Origin: an uncultured Collinsella sp.
GTDB lineage: Bacteria; Actinomycetota; Coriobacteriia; Coriobacteriales; Coriobacteriaceae
Assembly: GCA_937943045.1 (NCBI GenBank)
Contig: CALEBN010000013.1
Location: 1 to 13,732 of the forward strand
DNA: 13,732 nt
Direction: 5' to 3'
Shown here: piece after piece, positions 6,743 to 13,719 of the stretch
How the letters are laid out: every line of letters starts with the position of its first letter
How positions within the stretch are numbered: position 1 is the stretch's first letter
Program-made: the position numbers and the translations under genes
The notes under the pieces: generated by a model
The model's input: only the letters and a program-made list of their open reading frames with translations
What the model was told of the DNA's origin: nothing
Databases searched by the model: none

Positions 6743-7723
6743 CTAGACATTCATAAGCTGATGACCGAGCTTGAGTGTCTTGAGACCGCTCTCCCCCTCC
6801 ACGCCATCGAGCGTGTTAAGCAACATATTGGTCGCCTCGACGCCACTGGTCAGGTAGCCATAATGCACGGTGGGAATGCCGCCCGTCAGCGCGCGCAAAA
6901 ACGCGTTGTCGCCAAAACCGCTCACGCGGTGTATGCCCTCGCCCATGCCGCGAACCTCATCGATAGCACGCAGCGCGCCCGCCGCCATGGTGTCGGTCGC
7001 GCAGGCGATAAACGAAACATCGGGAGCGACGGAAAGCAGTTCACGCGCCGCACCATAGCCCGAGTCGAGCGTAAACGAGCCCAGGCGAATCAAGGCGGCA
7101 TCGAGCGGGTTACCCGCGGCGCGCAAGCCGGCCTCAAAACCGCGACGGCGGTCATAACCGGCCGCGCGGTCCTCCTCGGTAACTCCAATGTAGGCAATCT
7201 TGCCATCCACGCGGCCCGCAAGCGCATGGCCCAGCTCAAAGGCGGCCTCGTAATCGTCGTGATAGACGCACGCCGCACCCTCAACATTCTGGCCGATCAG
7301 CACGATCGGCACGCGGCACGACTCAATCGCCCGACGATGCTCGTCGGTAATCATGGTTGCCACCAGCACAATGCCATCAACTGGGTGGTTTTGGAACAAA
7401 TCGAGGTATTCGAGCTCGCGATTGGCCGCATTGTCGGTGTTTGCAAGCAGCATCTGGTAGCCACGGTGACCGAGCACCTGGCCAATGCCAGCGGTAATGC
7501 GGCTCACGGACTCCGAGTTGATTTTGGACACGATGACGCCGATGAGCTTGGTGGAGCCGGTGCGTAGCGCGCGAGCCTGGCTGGACCGCACGTATCCAGT
7601 CAGCTCAATCGCCTGCTTAATGCGCTCGGCCTTGTCCGTCGATATGTAGCCACCGTTGAGGTAGCGCGAGACGGCGGCGCTCGAAACGCCCGCCAGCTCG
7701 GCCACATCTTTCATCTTTACCAC
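6743..7723 (-). CDS. scrR: LacI/GalR-family sucrose operon regulator
   Basis: DNA-binding repressor, likely responding to sucrose-6-phosphate or fructose. The N-terminal helix-turn-helix reads MKDVAELAGVSSAAVSRYL, followed by the hinge helix region (RSSQARALRTGSTKLIGVIV) and a periplasmic-binding-protein-like sugar domain to the end (326 residues). The GTG at 7723 has AGGGG 5 bases upstream, which fits better than the ATG at 7714 three codons on; a 14-residue longer reading would run through the operator. A 14-bp palindrome lies at 7739-7752, just upstream, suggesting autoregulation. It lies upstream of and on the same strand as the PTS and hydrolase genes, with a 184-bp gap that contains two more operator-like sites. 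The family call is secure; the ligand is inferred from the neighbours. Confidence 0.9.
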   Translation of the reverse strand: MVKMKDVAELAGVSSAAVSRYLNGGYISTDKAERIKQAIELTGYVRSSQARALRTGSTKLIGVIVSKINSESVSRITAGIGQVLGHRGYQMLLANTDNAANRELEYLDLFQNHPVDGIVLVATMITDEHRRAIESCRVPIVLIGQNVEGAACVYHDDYEAAFELGHALAGRVDGKIAYIGVTEEDRAAGYDRRRGFEAGLRAAGNPLDAALIRLGSFTLDSGYGAARELLSVAPDVSFIACATDTMAAGALRAIDEVRGMGEGIHRVSGFGDNAFLRALTGGIPTVHYGYLTSGVEATNMLLNTLDGVEGESGLKTLKLGHQLMNV

Positions 7724-7738
7724 GAGCACCCCTGTCGT

Positions 7739-7752
7739 TGAAATCGCTTTCA
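7739..7752 (-). promoter_or_regulatory. LacI-family operator before the regulator gene
   Basis: TGAAATCGCTTTCA has perfect TGAAA/TTTCA arms and a central CG, a classic LacI/GalR-type operator shape. It ends 15 bp before the regulator's GTG and shares TG-N-AATCG-Y-TTTCA with the two sites before the PTS gene. Confidence 0.7.
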
Positions 7753-7811
7753 CCATGATACCCAACCCTCGCCCGAAAAATATTCGACTGGAAAGGTCTC
7801 AGCGGATCATT

Positions 7812-8015
7812 TCAACCGCCCAGGTCGAGCAAACGCCAGCGATCCACCGCCGCGTGCATGTTTATGTCAAACGTAATGCGCACGGTACCTTCGTCCATCA
7901 CCCACGGCTCACGCTCATAGTTCACGATGGTCCACGGGCGCATCATGTTGCAGATGCACTCGATGTAGAACTCGCGACGGAGCGGATAGGGAAAAGCCCA
8001 ATTCCGGTCAATCCC
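7812..8015 (-). pseudogene. Remnant of a VTC-domain polyphosphate polymerase
   Basis: The minus strand is open for 67 codons between a TAA (8016-8018) and a TGA (7812-7814), without a credible start codon or ribosome binding site. The translation includes REFYIECICNMMRPWTIVNY, EREPWVM and GTVRITFDINM. This resembles the C-terminal part of VTC-domain proteins, which make polyphosphate and typically show a RP-x-V-I-V-x-Y-x-R-x-P pattern followed by GNVRITFD. The rest of the domain is missing upstream, and the C-terminus diverges after the FD pair. It looks like a decayed gene at the edge of the accessory region. The family call is from memory of the motif and is moderately sure. Confidence 0.55.
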
Positions 8016-8017
8016 TT

Positions 8018-8352
8018 ACCGGCAACCACAGCGAATTAAGACTGAGCAACAACACGTCAGTAAAGTTACATACGAGCAGAAAATCGCACGCAATTTCGCC
8101 TTTTCTTTATTGAGATGTAAATTTTGACAGGCCGAATCTTACATCCATACAAATGATGAAAAGGGGCGGCAATTCAAAAGAAAAGCCGCCCCCGCAGGAC
8201 GCAGGCCCGTAGGTTGACTGCGTCAATACCGCTAGATTCGGCCTAGTATCCTATCGGGTCCCAAAAGGTCAATCCAGTTAAAGACGGCAGGCAGCCCGAA
8301 ACAACATCTTTCATGAATCTCCAGTCCCATCAAGCCCGATCGAACTTGACCG
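8018..8352. other. Gene-free stretch with nested inverted repeats
   Basis: No convincing gene is seen. AGGCCGAATCT (8129-8139) is repeated inverted at 8234-8244, GATGTAA (8114-8120) is inverted at 8139-8145, and a terminator hairpin lies between the outer arms. GGTCAATCC occurs directly at 8006-8014 and again at 8269-8277. The stretch separates the decayed VTC fragment from the RloB gene and may be an old insertion junction. Confidence 0.4.
8155..8192 (-). terminator. Probable terminator of the RloA-RloB unit
   Basis: GGGGCGGC (8163-8170) pairs with GCCGCCCC (8185-8192) across a 14-base loop. On the minus strand the stem is followed by TTTTCATC. It lies about 160 bp after the RloB stop codon. 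Confidence 0.6.
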
Positions 8353-9018
8353 TCAAACCAGATACGGCCCAATCACATCAAATATCTCGCCAACCTTAGT
8401 TAAAGGGTTTTGCGCAGATGGCTTAATGTTACCCAGTTCCCTATGGTACGCGACGAGGCGCCCAGCACGCTGCAATGCTTCGCCTCGCCTATCATCCACT
8501 GCCCCAAACATCCCGTCAAGGTTCTTGCGGTACTCGATGCCCAAATTCTTCGACATCTCCTGCGCGAGGGCATGCTGGCAGTCGGACGCGGACATATGCG
8601 CGGTCGTGTAGCGAAAGTGCAGAAGCGGCCACAGCTCGAAACAGGGGTTGGACCACAACGCGTGGAAGGTCCTCGAACCACCAGAGAGCTCGTTGCACTT
8701 ACGCTCCATCGCGTCGAAGTCGGACGCAGGGAAGTCATCCTTGTCATACACGAGCCACACGTGGTCGAACGTCTCGGGCGCATAGAGGCAGTGTTCGACG
8801 GCGAAGTCGAGCAGGTCGAGCGTATGTTTGCCAGTCCCCTTAACGACTACGGCAACCTTCCGCTCGTTTGCTGCGCCCAACGCGGCGCGCACGCCCTCGA
8901 AGTAGCGAGGCTCAGTCTCCTTGCCCTCGGTCACCACGAGATGGCGCGTCATCTGTACCATGCGAGAGCGTCCCTCGCGCTTGCCGCTGCGCCAGTCCCT
9001 CGACTTTTTCGCGGCCAT
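8353..9018 (-). CDS. rloB: RloB-like protein (Toprim-like partner of an ATPase)
   Basis: A 221-residue protein of the RloB family, presumed nuclease or effector partner of the ATPase encoded just upstream. The N-terminus has LVVTEGKETEPRYFEGVR (27-44) with the acidic TEG motif (Glu31), then WLVYDKDDF (88-96) with an Asp-rich metal site, and SNPCFELWPLLHF (123-135); this order fits the Toprim-like RloB fold. The first residues are strongly basic. The ATG lies 2 bp after the ATPase stop, with GAGGAG inside the end of that gene, so the two are probably translated together. A longer open frame runs 64 codons further upstream but entirely inside the ATPase gene and is not credible. In Campylobacter such genes were found linked to restriction loci. 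An anti-phage role is inference. Confidence 0.85.
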   Translation of the reverse strand: MAAKKSRDWRSGKREGRSRMVQMTRHLVVTEGKETEPRYFEGVRAALGAANERKVAVVVKGTGKHTLDLLDFAVEHCLYAPETFDHVWLVYDKDDFPASDFDAMERKCNELSGGSRTFHALWSNPCFELWPLLHFRYTTAHMSASDCQHALAQEMSKNLGIEYRKNLDGMFGAVDDRRGEALQRAGRLVAYHRELGNIKPSAQNPLTKVGEIFDVIGPYLV

Positions 9019-9019
9019 A

Positions 9020-10237
9020 TTAATCCCACTCCTCAATGCACGTGAGATACGGGTCAGCACCATAGCGGCCGGACAGGTACTGCTTGTCGAATGCCGCGTT
9101 CTTGCTGACCAAGTTACCATTTGCCTCGTGGATGTCGGCGAGCGACCATAGCTGGCTCGCCTCCCCCTCGCCGCGTGCGGCAAACCATATCTCGTCGCGG
9201 CGAAAAACATCGTTTCGCATAGTGGACACGTCCTGAGACGAAAAGATGAGCTGCGCGCCGCTCTTGTTGACTTCGGGATCTTTGAACAGCAGAATCACGT
9301 AGCGCAGGAGCTTCGGATGCAACTTGGCGTCGAGCTCGTCGACAACGACGGTACCGCCGCGTTCGAGCGCCGCCAGCAGAAACGACGCCAACCCCATGAG
9401 CTTCTGAGTACCGGCCGACTCCTCGGACAGGCGCAGCTCATAGCCCTTGCCGTCCACCTCATGCTTTACGAAGACGCGCTGGCCGCGCCATTCCGGAGCT
9501 TTCTCAACCCTAAAGCCATCGATACGTACGTCAACGGCACGCAGAAAACGCGTGATCTCGAGTGAGTCATCCTCGTCGAGCAACTGTTCGAGCATCCGCT
9601 CCAGGTAAGAGCTGTTGTAGTTCAGGAACACGCCATCAAGAAACCAGCTGGCAGCCTCCTTGATCACCGGCGCGTCAAAGTTGATACAGAGGAACGACAG
9701 GTACGGCAGACTCGGGTTGAATCTCGCAGCCGTAACAAGTTTGCGCAGCGTGGGACCGAGCTCGACCTCAGCACCCTCGCGCTCGAACAACATTGCCGTA
9801 CGCGAAGCTCCCAATTTACGCCGCCACAGTCCCTCGGACACGATCTCGTCCGCATGCACGGACAGGACATAGCGGTACTCATGCTCACCCGCGCGATAGT
9901 AGAGCTCGAACTCGGTGGGCTTAGCAGCCGACACGTCATCGAACTCGAACGCAGAGCAACGGGGTATTGAAGATCGGTTACCTTCTGGCGCATCAGTGCT
10001 GGCAGACAACAATCTGATCGGCCTTGCCACCGCCGAACGAATATAGTCAAGAGCCTCGAGCAGGTTAGACTTGCCGCCAGCGTTAGGCCCGTAAACCGCA
10101 GCCACCGGAAGGAAGCTCTGCCCGTCAGGGCACTCTATAAGGGAGCGCTCGAACTCCCTCATCGATGTTGCCTGCATGGAAAGCTCAGTTTCGTCGCGAT
10201 AGGATCTATAGTTCCTGAAGGTAAACTGGCAAAGCAT
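9020..10237 (-). CDS. rloA: RloA-like ABC/OLD-type AAA ATPase
   Basis: A 405-residue ATPase of the AAA_15/AAA_21 group, related to the ATPase parts of OLD nucleases and SMC/ABC proteins. It starts with the typical FTFRNYRSYRDE, has Walker A GPNAGGKS (50-57), a signature-like SEESAGTQ (271-278) and Walker B with the following His, VVVDELDAKLHP (297-308), then FSSQDVSTM near 333. No Toprim domain is fused; that function appears to come from the RloB gene 2 bp downstream. I chose the ATG at 10237 because GAGGA lies close before it and family members start at this motif; a 26-residue extension lacks a ribosome binding site. A good promoter lies 55-80 bp upstream. The architecture recalls PARIS (ATPase plus Toprim protein), but membership there is not claimed. 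Confidence 0.9.
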   Translation of the reverse strand: MLCQFTFRNYRSYRDETELSMQATSMREFERSLIECPDGQSFLPVAAVYGPNAGGKSNLLEALDYIRSAVARPIRLLSASTDAPEGNRSSIPRCSAFEFDDVSAAKPTEFELYYRAGEHEYRYVLSVHADEIVSEGLWRRKLGASRTAMLFEREGAEVELGPTLRKLVTAARFNPSLPYLSFLCINFDAPVIKEAASWFLDGVFLNYNSSYLERMLEQLLDEDDSLEITRFLRAVDVRIDGFRVEKAPEWRGQRVFVKHEVDGKGYELRLSEESAGTQKLMGLASFLLAALERGGTVVVDELDAKLHPKLLRYVILLFKDPEVNKSGAQLIFSSQDVSTMRNDVFRRDEIWFAARGEGEASQLWSLADIHEANGNLVSKNAAFDKQYLSGRYGADPYLTCIEEWD

Positions 10238-10291
10238 CGTCCTCAAAATTCCTTTCATTGTTTTGAAAAGATATTTCAGAGTTTTTATTTG

Positions 10292-10319
10292 ATTATAGAC
10301 CTTAAATAGCATCAATCAA
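10292..10319 (-). promoter_or_regulatory. Promoter of the RloA-RloB unit
   Basis: On the minus strand TTGATT (10314-10319) and a perfect TATAAT (10292-10297) are 16 bp apart, followed by an AT-rich leader of about 50 bases to the ATPase ATG. This argues that the pair is transcribed on its own. Confidence 0.75.
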
Positions 10320-10361
10320 GTGTTTGCAGCATCTAGAACAAAGGGCACAAGGCCAAAAACT

Positions 10362-10486
10362 CGGAAGTATGCAGCAAATCCCTGGCGTGCCGAGCGCTCC
10401 GGAATACCGCAATGCTTCTACCTGCGGATCCTATATGTGGAAAAGCCGTTGTGCTCGGGGATTCCAGAATTTGCCACATACTTCCG
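10362..10486. repeat. Large imperfect stem-loop upstream of the ATPase promoter
   Basis: Four helical segments line up: CGGAAGTATG (10362-10371) with 10477-10486, GCAAAT (10374-10379) with 10469-10474, CTGG (10382-10385) with 10464-10467, and CCGAGC (10390-10395) with 10453-10458. The central loop holds a further CCGCA/TGCGG hairpin (10407-10411 with 10423-10427). No protein-coding frame here is convincing. It could be a structured RNA, a decayed miniature transposon, or a dispersed repeat. Confidence 0.55.
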
Positions 10487-10494
10487 GAAGGCGC

Positions 10495-10534
10495 TTGTGG
10501 CTGCGGACACGCTAATCCATGCCCGCAGCCACAA
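10495..10534. repeat. 12-bp perfect hairpin downstream of the DUF2188 gene
   Basis: TTGTGGCTGCGG (10495-10506) pairs exactly with 10523-10534 across a 16-base loop. It ends 13 bp past the DUF2188 stop codon on the minus strand. No T run follows, so it is terminator-like only in position. It sits next to the larger stem-loop at 10362-10486. Confidence 0.5.
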
Positions 10535-10547
10535 TGGCGTCAAGCCC

Positions 10548-10775
10548 CTATCCTCTCGGCGGGAAGGGATCGTGCCCATGGGAATCCTTTGCGCGGATTC
10601 TGCCATCGGGACGATGGGTGATTAGCTCAGAGTGCTGATTAGAACTAATTTGACGACCGCGCTTTATAGCTTCGCCCTGGGTCGTCGTAACAAAGGAAGC
10701 GCGACGCGCCCCCTCACCCTTAACCTGCCATTTGCCATCCGCCCGCTTCGTAACGTGCTGGTTTCTACCTTTCAT
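10548..10775 (-). CDS. Small DUF2188 protein
   Basis: A 75-residue basic protein that covers essentially one DUF2188 domain. It shows the family pattern from end to end: NQHVTKRADGKWQVKGEG, then T-x-x-T-Q-x-E-A-I-x-x-G (about 31-40), SELITHRPDGRIRAKDS and the closing HGHDPFPPRG. The molecular role of the family is unknown; such proteins are frequent on mobile or accessory DNA. The ATG at 10775 has GAGGTG 4 bases upstream; a GTG two codons earlier is too close to that site. It stands alone, about 370 bp after the end of the HEPN-like gene and about 310 bp before the ATPase promoter, with hairpins behind it. Confidence 0.85.
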   Translation of the reverse strand: MKGRNQHVTKRADGKWQVKGEGARRASFVTTTQGEAIKRGRQISSNQHSELITHRPDGRIRAKDSHGHDPFPPRG

Positions 10776-11143
10776 ACTCACCTCGCCTTCACGACCGATT
10801 GGTTAACGTGCTCACAGCATGAGGCTTGTAGCAAGTTCACTCGTGCCGCTTTGCTTAAAGCATAAATACCGGCGCGGACATAAATCGGACTTGGAAGGTG
10901 TCAGTGTGGGATCCCGAAGAAGCGCAAGCCGGCCTCATACTGAAGCCGCCGTATCGCTCATAGCCATTCCTATAAACGAAGCTAGTGCTACATAAACTCA
11001 GAAAACAAGGGGGATACACATTGAAAGTTAATTGGACCTGCCTCTATCTATAGGAAATCGGAAGGTCTTGATACAAGAATATCTAAATCCGCCAACTGCA
11101 ACAGCCTTGTTTCCCCAGCGCATGACAGCCCATCACCCTGCAA
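10776..11143. other. Gene-free stretch between DUF2188 and the HEPN-like gene
   Basis: I see no supported gene, tRNA or clear terminator in these 368 bp. A strong AAGGGGG site on the plus strand (about 11007-11013) is followed by a TTG, but the frame closes after ten codons, so it may be the start of a lost gene. No convincing promoter for DUF2188 was recognised. Confidence 0.4.
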
Positions 11144-12769
11144 CTATTCTTTCCGATCGTCGGCAGGTTTTAAAGCCTCAGTCAACTCGTTCAGCATGGT
11201 CGTAAGTCGAGCAATGAGTCTTTTCGCATCTTCTCTATGGTCTTCGGTGACCACATCGCCGTAAAGCCTATCGTATTTTGAGCCCTTGCCGTGCGCCGCC
11301 CCCGCCGACCGAAGGTTCTGAAGGTCACGGAGAGGCTTTAGGTCCGTCACGATGTCATACCCGCTAAGAAAGGCCTCCAGCTTGTTAATACTACCCTTCG
11401 CATCAGCGCCCTTTAGAGAACTTTCATCGATGTAGTCGACAAGAGCTCTCGTAAGGGCCATAATCACGGCCTCAAATTCAGGCTCGCCATTACCAGATGG
11501 AATGTGGATTTGTTCAAGAATGCCTTCGTCAGCACGGTGGAAAGGCCTGAACAGCGCCAGGCCAAACCGCTTTTCCCACGCTTTATCAAGCTCCATGCGC
11601 GCCCTCATAAGCATGGAAACGGGGCCTGTCGGATCCTTAACCCACATGTTGAACAAATCCGTCTTGAACACCTCATCAGAAATGCGCTGGTCAACGGGTG
11701 ACATCTCGAAGGAGAGGAAGTGGGTGCGCTCGCTCTCGGGAAGATCGCGTCCCAAATCGCCGAGATACACCATGACTCTGTCCGGGTTGACATTGTCAAT
11801 CTCGCACCTCCACTGGCTCCCACATGAAATGTGGTGCTCGCTAACATCGAAGAGAGGGTTGCTCCTGTACTTATCGAGTACAGCGGGCTTAAAGAAAACG
11901 GGGGTTAAGTAATGTGGAGCGCAAGGCTCCTTTTCAAAGTGGGTGCCAAGCTTATTCGGGTCGCATGTGTATCGAACGAGCGAACCGTCAGGTCGTTCAT
12001 CGATGATGAACTCAGGGTACCGTTCTTTCTTCTCATCGTACGGCCATACGCCGCAAGTCTCGACGTCGCCGGGCTCGATAAAGCTTCGAGCGTAAAGCAT
12101 CGATAGCAGGTAGCTTTCATCAGCATCGCTCGTGTACCATTGCCCGATATGGTAATTCCCCCCGACCTCATCACTCTCTGAAATGCACTTAGTGCTCCCC
12201 AAAGGAAAGCTGGGCGCAGATGCGAATCTCGCGTCCACAAAGTGGACGAAGAGACATTGCTTAGCCGCAATAAAGCGCAGCATATATTTGGTCCTGACGC
12301 GCACCTCGTCTTCAGCAAAGTCGACGACTTTTTCTCTCTCGCCACACCTGTCGACGCTATAGTAGCAACCGTCTTCGCCGCGGTAGAGTTCAAACAGCAT
12401 GATAAATTCCTGGTTGACCAGAATCTGCGCTTGGTCGAGCGGATAGAAATACTGCTCGGCAACAATAAAGTCATAGCCTTCGTCACGCCCGTTATGATAA
12501 GTGACGTCGTCTCTATACATGCAGAAGCCTGGTGAGAAGCTTAAGGCGTTCTTTAGCCAATCATCACCTGCAAGAATCTCCTCTTTTTTTGTAAGATCGG
12601 CAAAACAGGCGAAAACAGAAGGCCTTCCATCAGCAGCATCATGGTGCGAATAGACAGTAACCCATGCTCCGGAAAGAGGATTCTTAACCAGTTCGATTAC
12701 CTTCTCCTGCTTAAACGGATCGGCGTCGAGACCCAAGTTGGCTAAAACCTTTGAAACCGCTTCGTTCAT
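11144..12769 (-). CDS. Unknown 541-residue protein with a C-terminal HEPN-like RX5H motif
   Basis: I do not recognise a named family for the whole protein. It appears soluble, with no signal peptide or membrane span. The first 400 or so residues are mixed alpha/beta and rich in aromatic and acidic residues. The last ~110 residues look all-helical and contain LRDLQNLRSAGAAHGKGSKY, where Arg487 and His493 are spaced as in the R-x4-6-H motif of HEPN RNases and a helix follows. This suggests, but does not prove, an RNase effector. The ATG at 12769 has AAGGAG at 5 bases; a GTG two codons earlier overlaps that site. The Abi_alpha gene ends 86 bp upstream on the same strand, so both probably share one transcript. 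GC content is visibly lower than in the left part of the window. Confidence 0.8.
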   Translation of the reverse strand: MNEAVSKVLANLGLDADPFKQEKVIELVKNPLSGAWVTVYSHHDAADGRPSVFACFADLTKKEEILAGDDWLKNALSFSPGFCMYRDDVTYHNGRDEGYDFIVAEQYFYPLDQAQILVNQEFIMLFELYRGEDGCYYSVDRCGEREKVVDFAEDEVRVRTKYMLRFIAAKQCLFVHFVDARFASAPSFPLGSTKCISESDEVGGNYHIGQWYTSDADESYLLSMLYARSFIEPGDVETCGVWPYDEKKERYPEFIIDERPDGSLVRYTCDPNKLGTHFEKEPCAPHYLTPVFFKPAVLDKYRSNPLFDVSEHHISCGSQWRCEIDNVNPDRVMVYLGDLGRDLPESERTHFLSFEMSPVDQRISDEVFKTDLFNMWVKDPTGPVSMLMRARMELDKAWEKRFGLALFRPFHRADEGILEQIHIPSGNGEPEFEAVIMALTRALVDYIDESSLKGADAKGSINKLEAFLSGYDIVTDLKPLRDLQNLRSAGAAHGKGSKYDRLYGDVVTEDHREDAKRLIARLTTMLNELTEALKPADDRKE

Positions 12770-12855
12770 ATGCACTCCTTATCATTTGGAACCATCATCG
12801 AAGACTAAAGCGAGGGTGAACCTTGAATCGAATCGCATCAACGCAGCCGAGAAGA

Positions 12856-13653
12856 CTAAACACAGCACTTGATGAATAGCTTCCCGAATGGTGTTAGCCT
12901 AAAAACATGATGTACGCAATCAAACCGCCATCCATCAGAAGGCGTAATGTCCTTCTTTATATTTCGGATCCTTTCAGAATCCTCAATACCAAGATAATCG
13001 TCTTCTCCCTCATAACAGTACGTTTCTCCGCTTAGCAGTTTCAGTCGCTCCAAGTTATTCAAATACAAGGACACGTTCTCAGGGCATTGGACGATGGCAT
13101 CGAATACGTTCGTATAGTTTTCGCAAAGCAATCTCCACCGAGCTTTAATTGGCATGTCATCATCTTCAACAACGCGCAAATCAATAACTGGAACATGATC
13201 CTTACCAGGCTCTTTAGAAAGAAATGACATCATTTTGGCTTCATCGGGAGTCAACTGTCCGATTATGCTAACAAAGCTCGGATGAACCAGATAAGAAACC
13301 CTTTTATCCATAGAGGACGCGAGTAAATTAACGTACAGGTCCCTTAAATCCTGACTGTCATACGAATACGACAGCTGCTGAATAGCCGGTACCACAACAT
13401 TAGGTGCAGGCTCGCAAAAACAGTCCTCCGGGACGTCTCCCATCTTTCGATCAACTTGCCGAATCGCCTCCTCGATATTGTTCTCGCCGTTAACCACCCA
13501 TTTCTTCCAGGGGCCAAGTATCACAGCGACCGTTCTAGGAACCAAGCTCAGAGTGTCTCCGAGCGACGAGAGCGCAGGATGCGCGACATCGTCATAAGCT
13601 TTACCCAATACAATGGATGACTGAGATGCAACTTCTTTGGAAAGCTCGTCCAT
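12856..13653 (-). CDS. Abi_alpha (DUF4393) domain protein
   Basis: A 265-residue protein with the Abi_alpha/DUF4393 pattern over its first 145 residues: YDDVAHPALSSLGDTLSLV (20-38), the hydrophobic stretch VPRTVAVILGPWKKWV (38-53), VPEDCFCEPAPNVVVPAIQQL (74-94), LRDLYVNLLASSMD (103-116) and HPSFVSIIGQLTPDEA (124-139). The C-terminal part (about 150-265) is less typical and may sense or bind a partner. The family is associated with abortive infection, but its mechanism is not known to me. The ATG is preceded by GGGAG at 5 bases. The next gene, with a HEPN-like C-terminus, follows by 86 bp on the same strand. AT-rich compared with the guaB and sucrose genes, which fits horizontal acquisition. 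The gene is complete at both ends. Confidence 0.85.
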   Translation of the reverse strand: MDELSKEVASQSSIVLGKAYDDVAHPALSSLGDTLSLVPRTVAVILGPWKKWVVNGENNIEEAIRQVDRKMGDVPEDCFCEPAPNVVVPAIQQLSYSYDSQDLRDLYVNLLASSMDKRVSYLVHPSFVSIIGQLTPDEAKMMSFLSKEPGKDHVPVIDLRVVEDDDMPIKARWRLLCENYTNVFDAIVQCPENVSLYLNNLERLKLLSGETYCYEGEDDYLGIEDSERIRNIKKDITPSDGWRFDCVHHVFRLTPFGKLFIKCCV

Positions 13654-13689
13654 TCAATCTCCCTCAATTCATACCGACATCAAGTCCAT

Positions 13690-13719
13690 GATATACAACT
13701 CCCACATTGACACAGCCAA
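13690..13719 (-). promoter_or_regulatory. Possible promoter of the Abi_alpha unit
   Basis: On the minus strand TTGGCT (13714-13719) and TATATC (13690-13695) are 18 bp apart, about 40 bp before the ATG. Both boxes are imperfect and the window ends 13 bp further on, so an upstream gene in the same unit cannot be excluded. Confidence 0.35.

Noticed and set aside
6662..7567. 301-residue plus-strand open frame across the LacI-type gene
   Set aside because: Antisense of the regulator; no ribosome binding site and no recognisable domain.
7755..8039. 94-residue plus-strand open frame
   Set aside because: No ribosome binding site, and the opposite strand shows a recognisable VTC-like fragment over the same bases.
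8200..8270. Possible tRNA-like fold after the terminator hairpin
   Set aside because: I could not assemble a cloverleaf with T-arm and anticodon-arm consensus bases.
9019..9210. N-terminal extension of RloB by 64 residues
   Set aside because: It lies wholly inside the end of the ATPase gene, has low-complexity Arg/Ser-rich content and lacks a start signal.
10362..10534. Retron-type msr-msd RNA
   Set aside because: No reverse transcriptase gene is in the window, so the structured element cannot be called a retron.
11007..11055. Strong AAGGGGG site followed by a TTG codon on the plus strand
   Set aside because: The frame closes after ten codons; at most it is the relic of a gene start.
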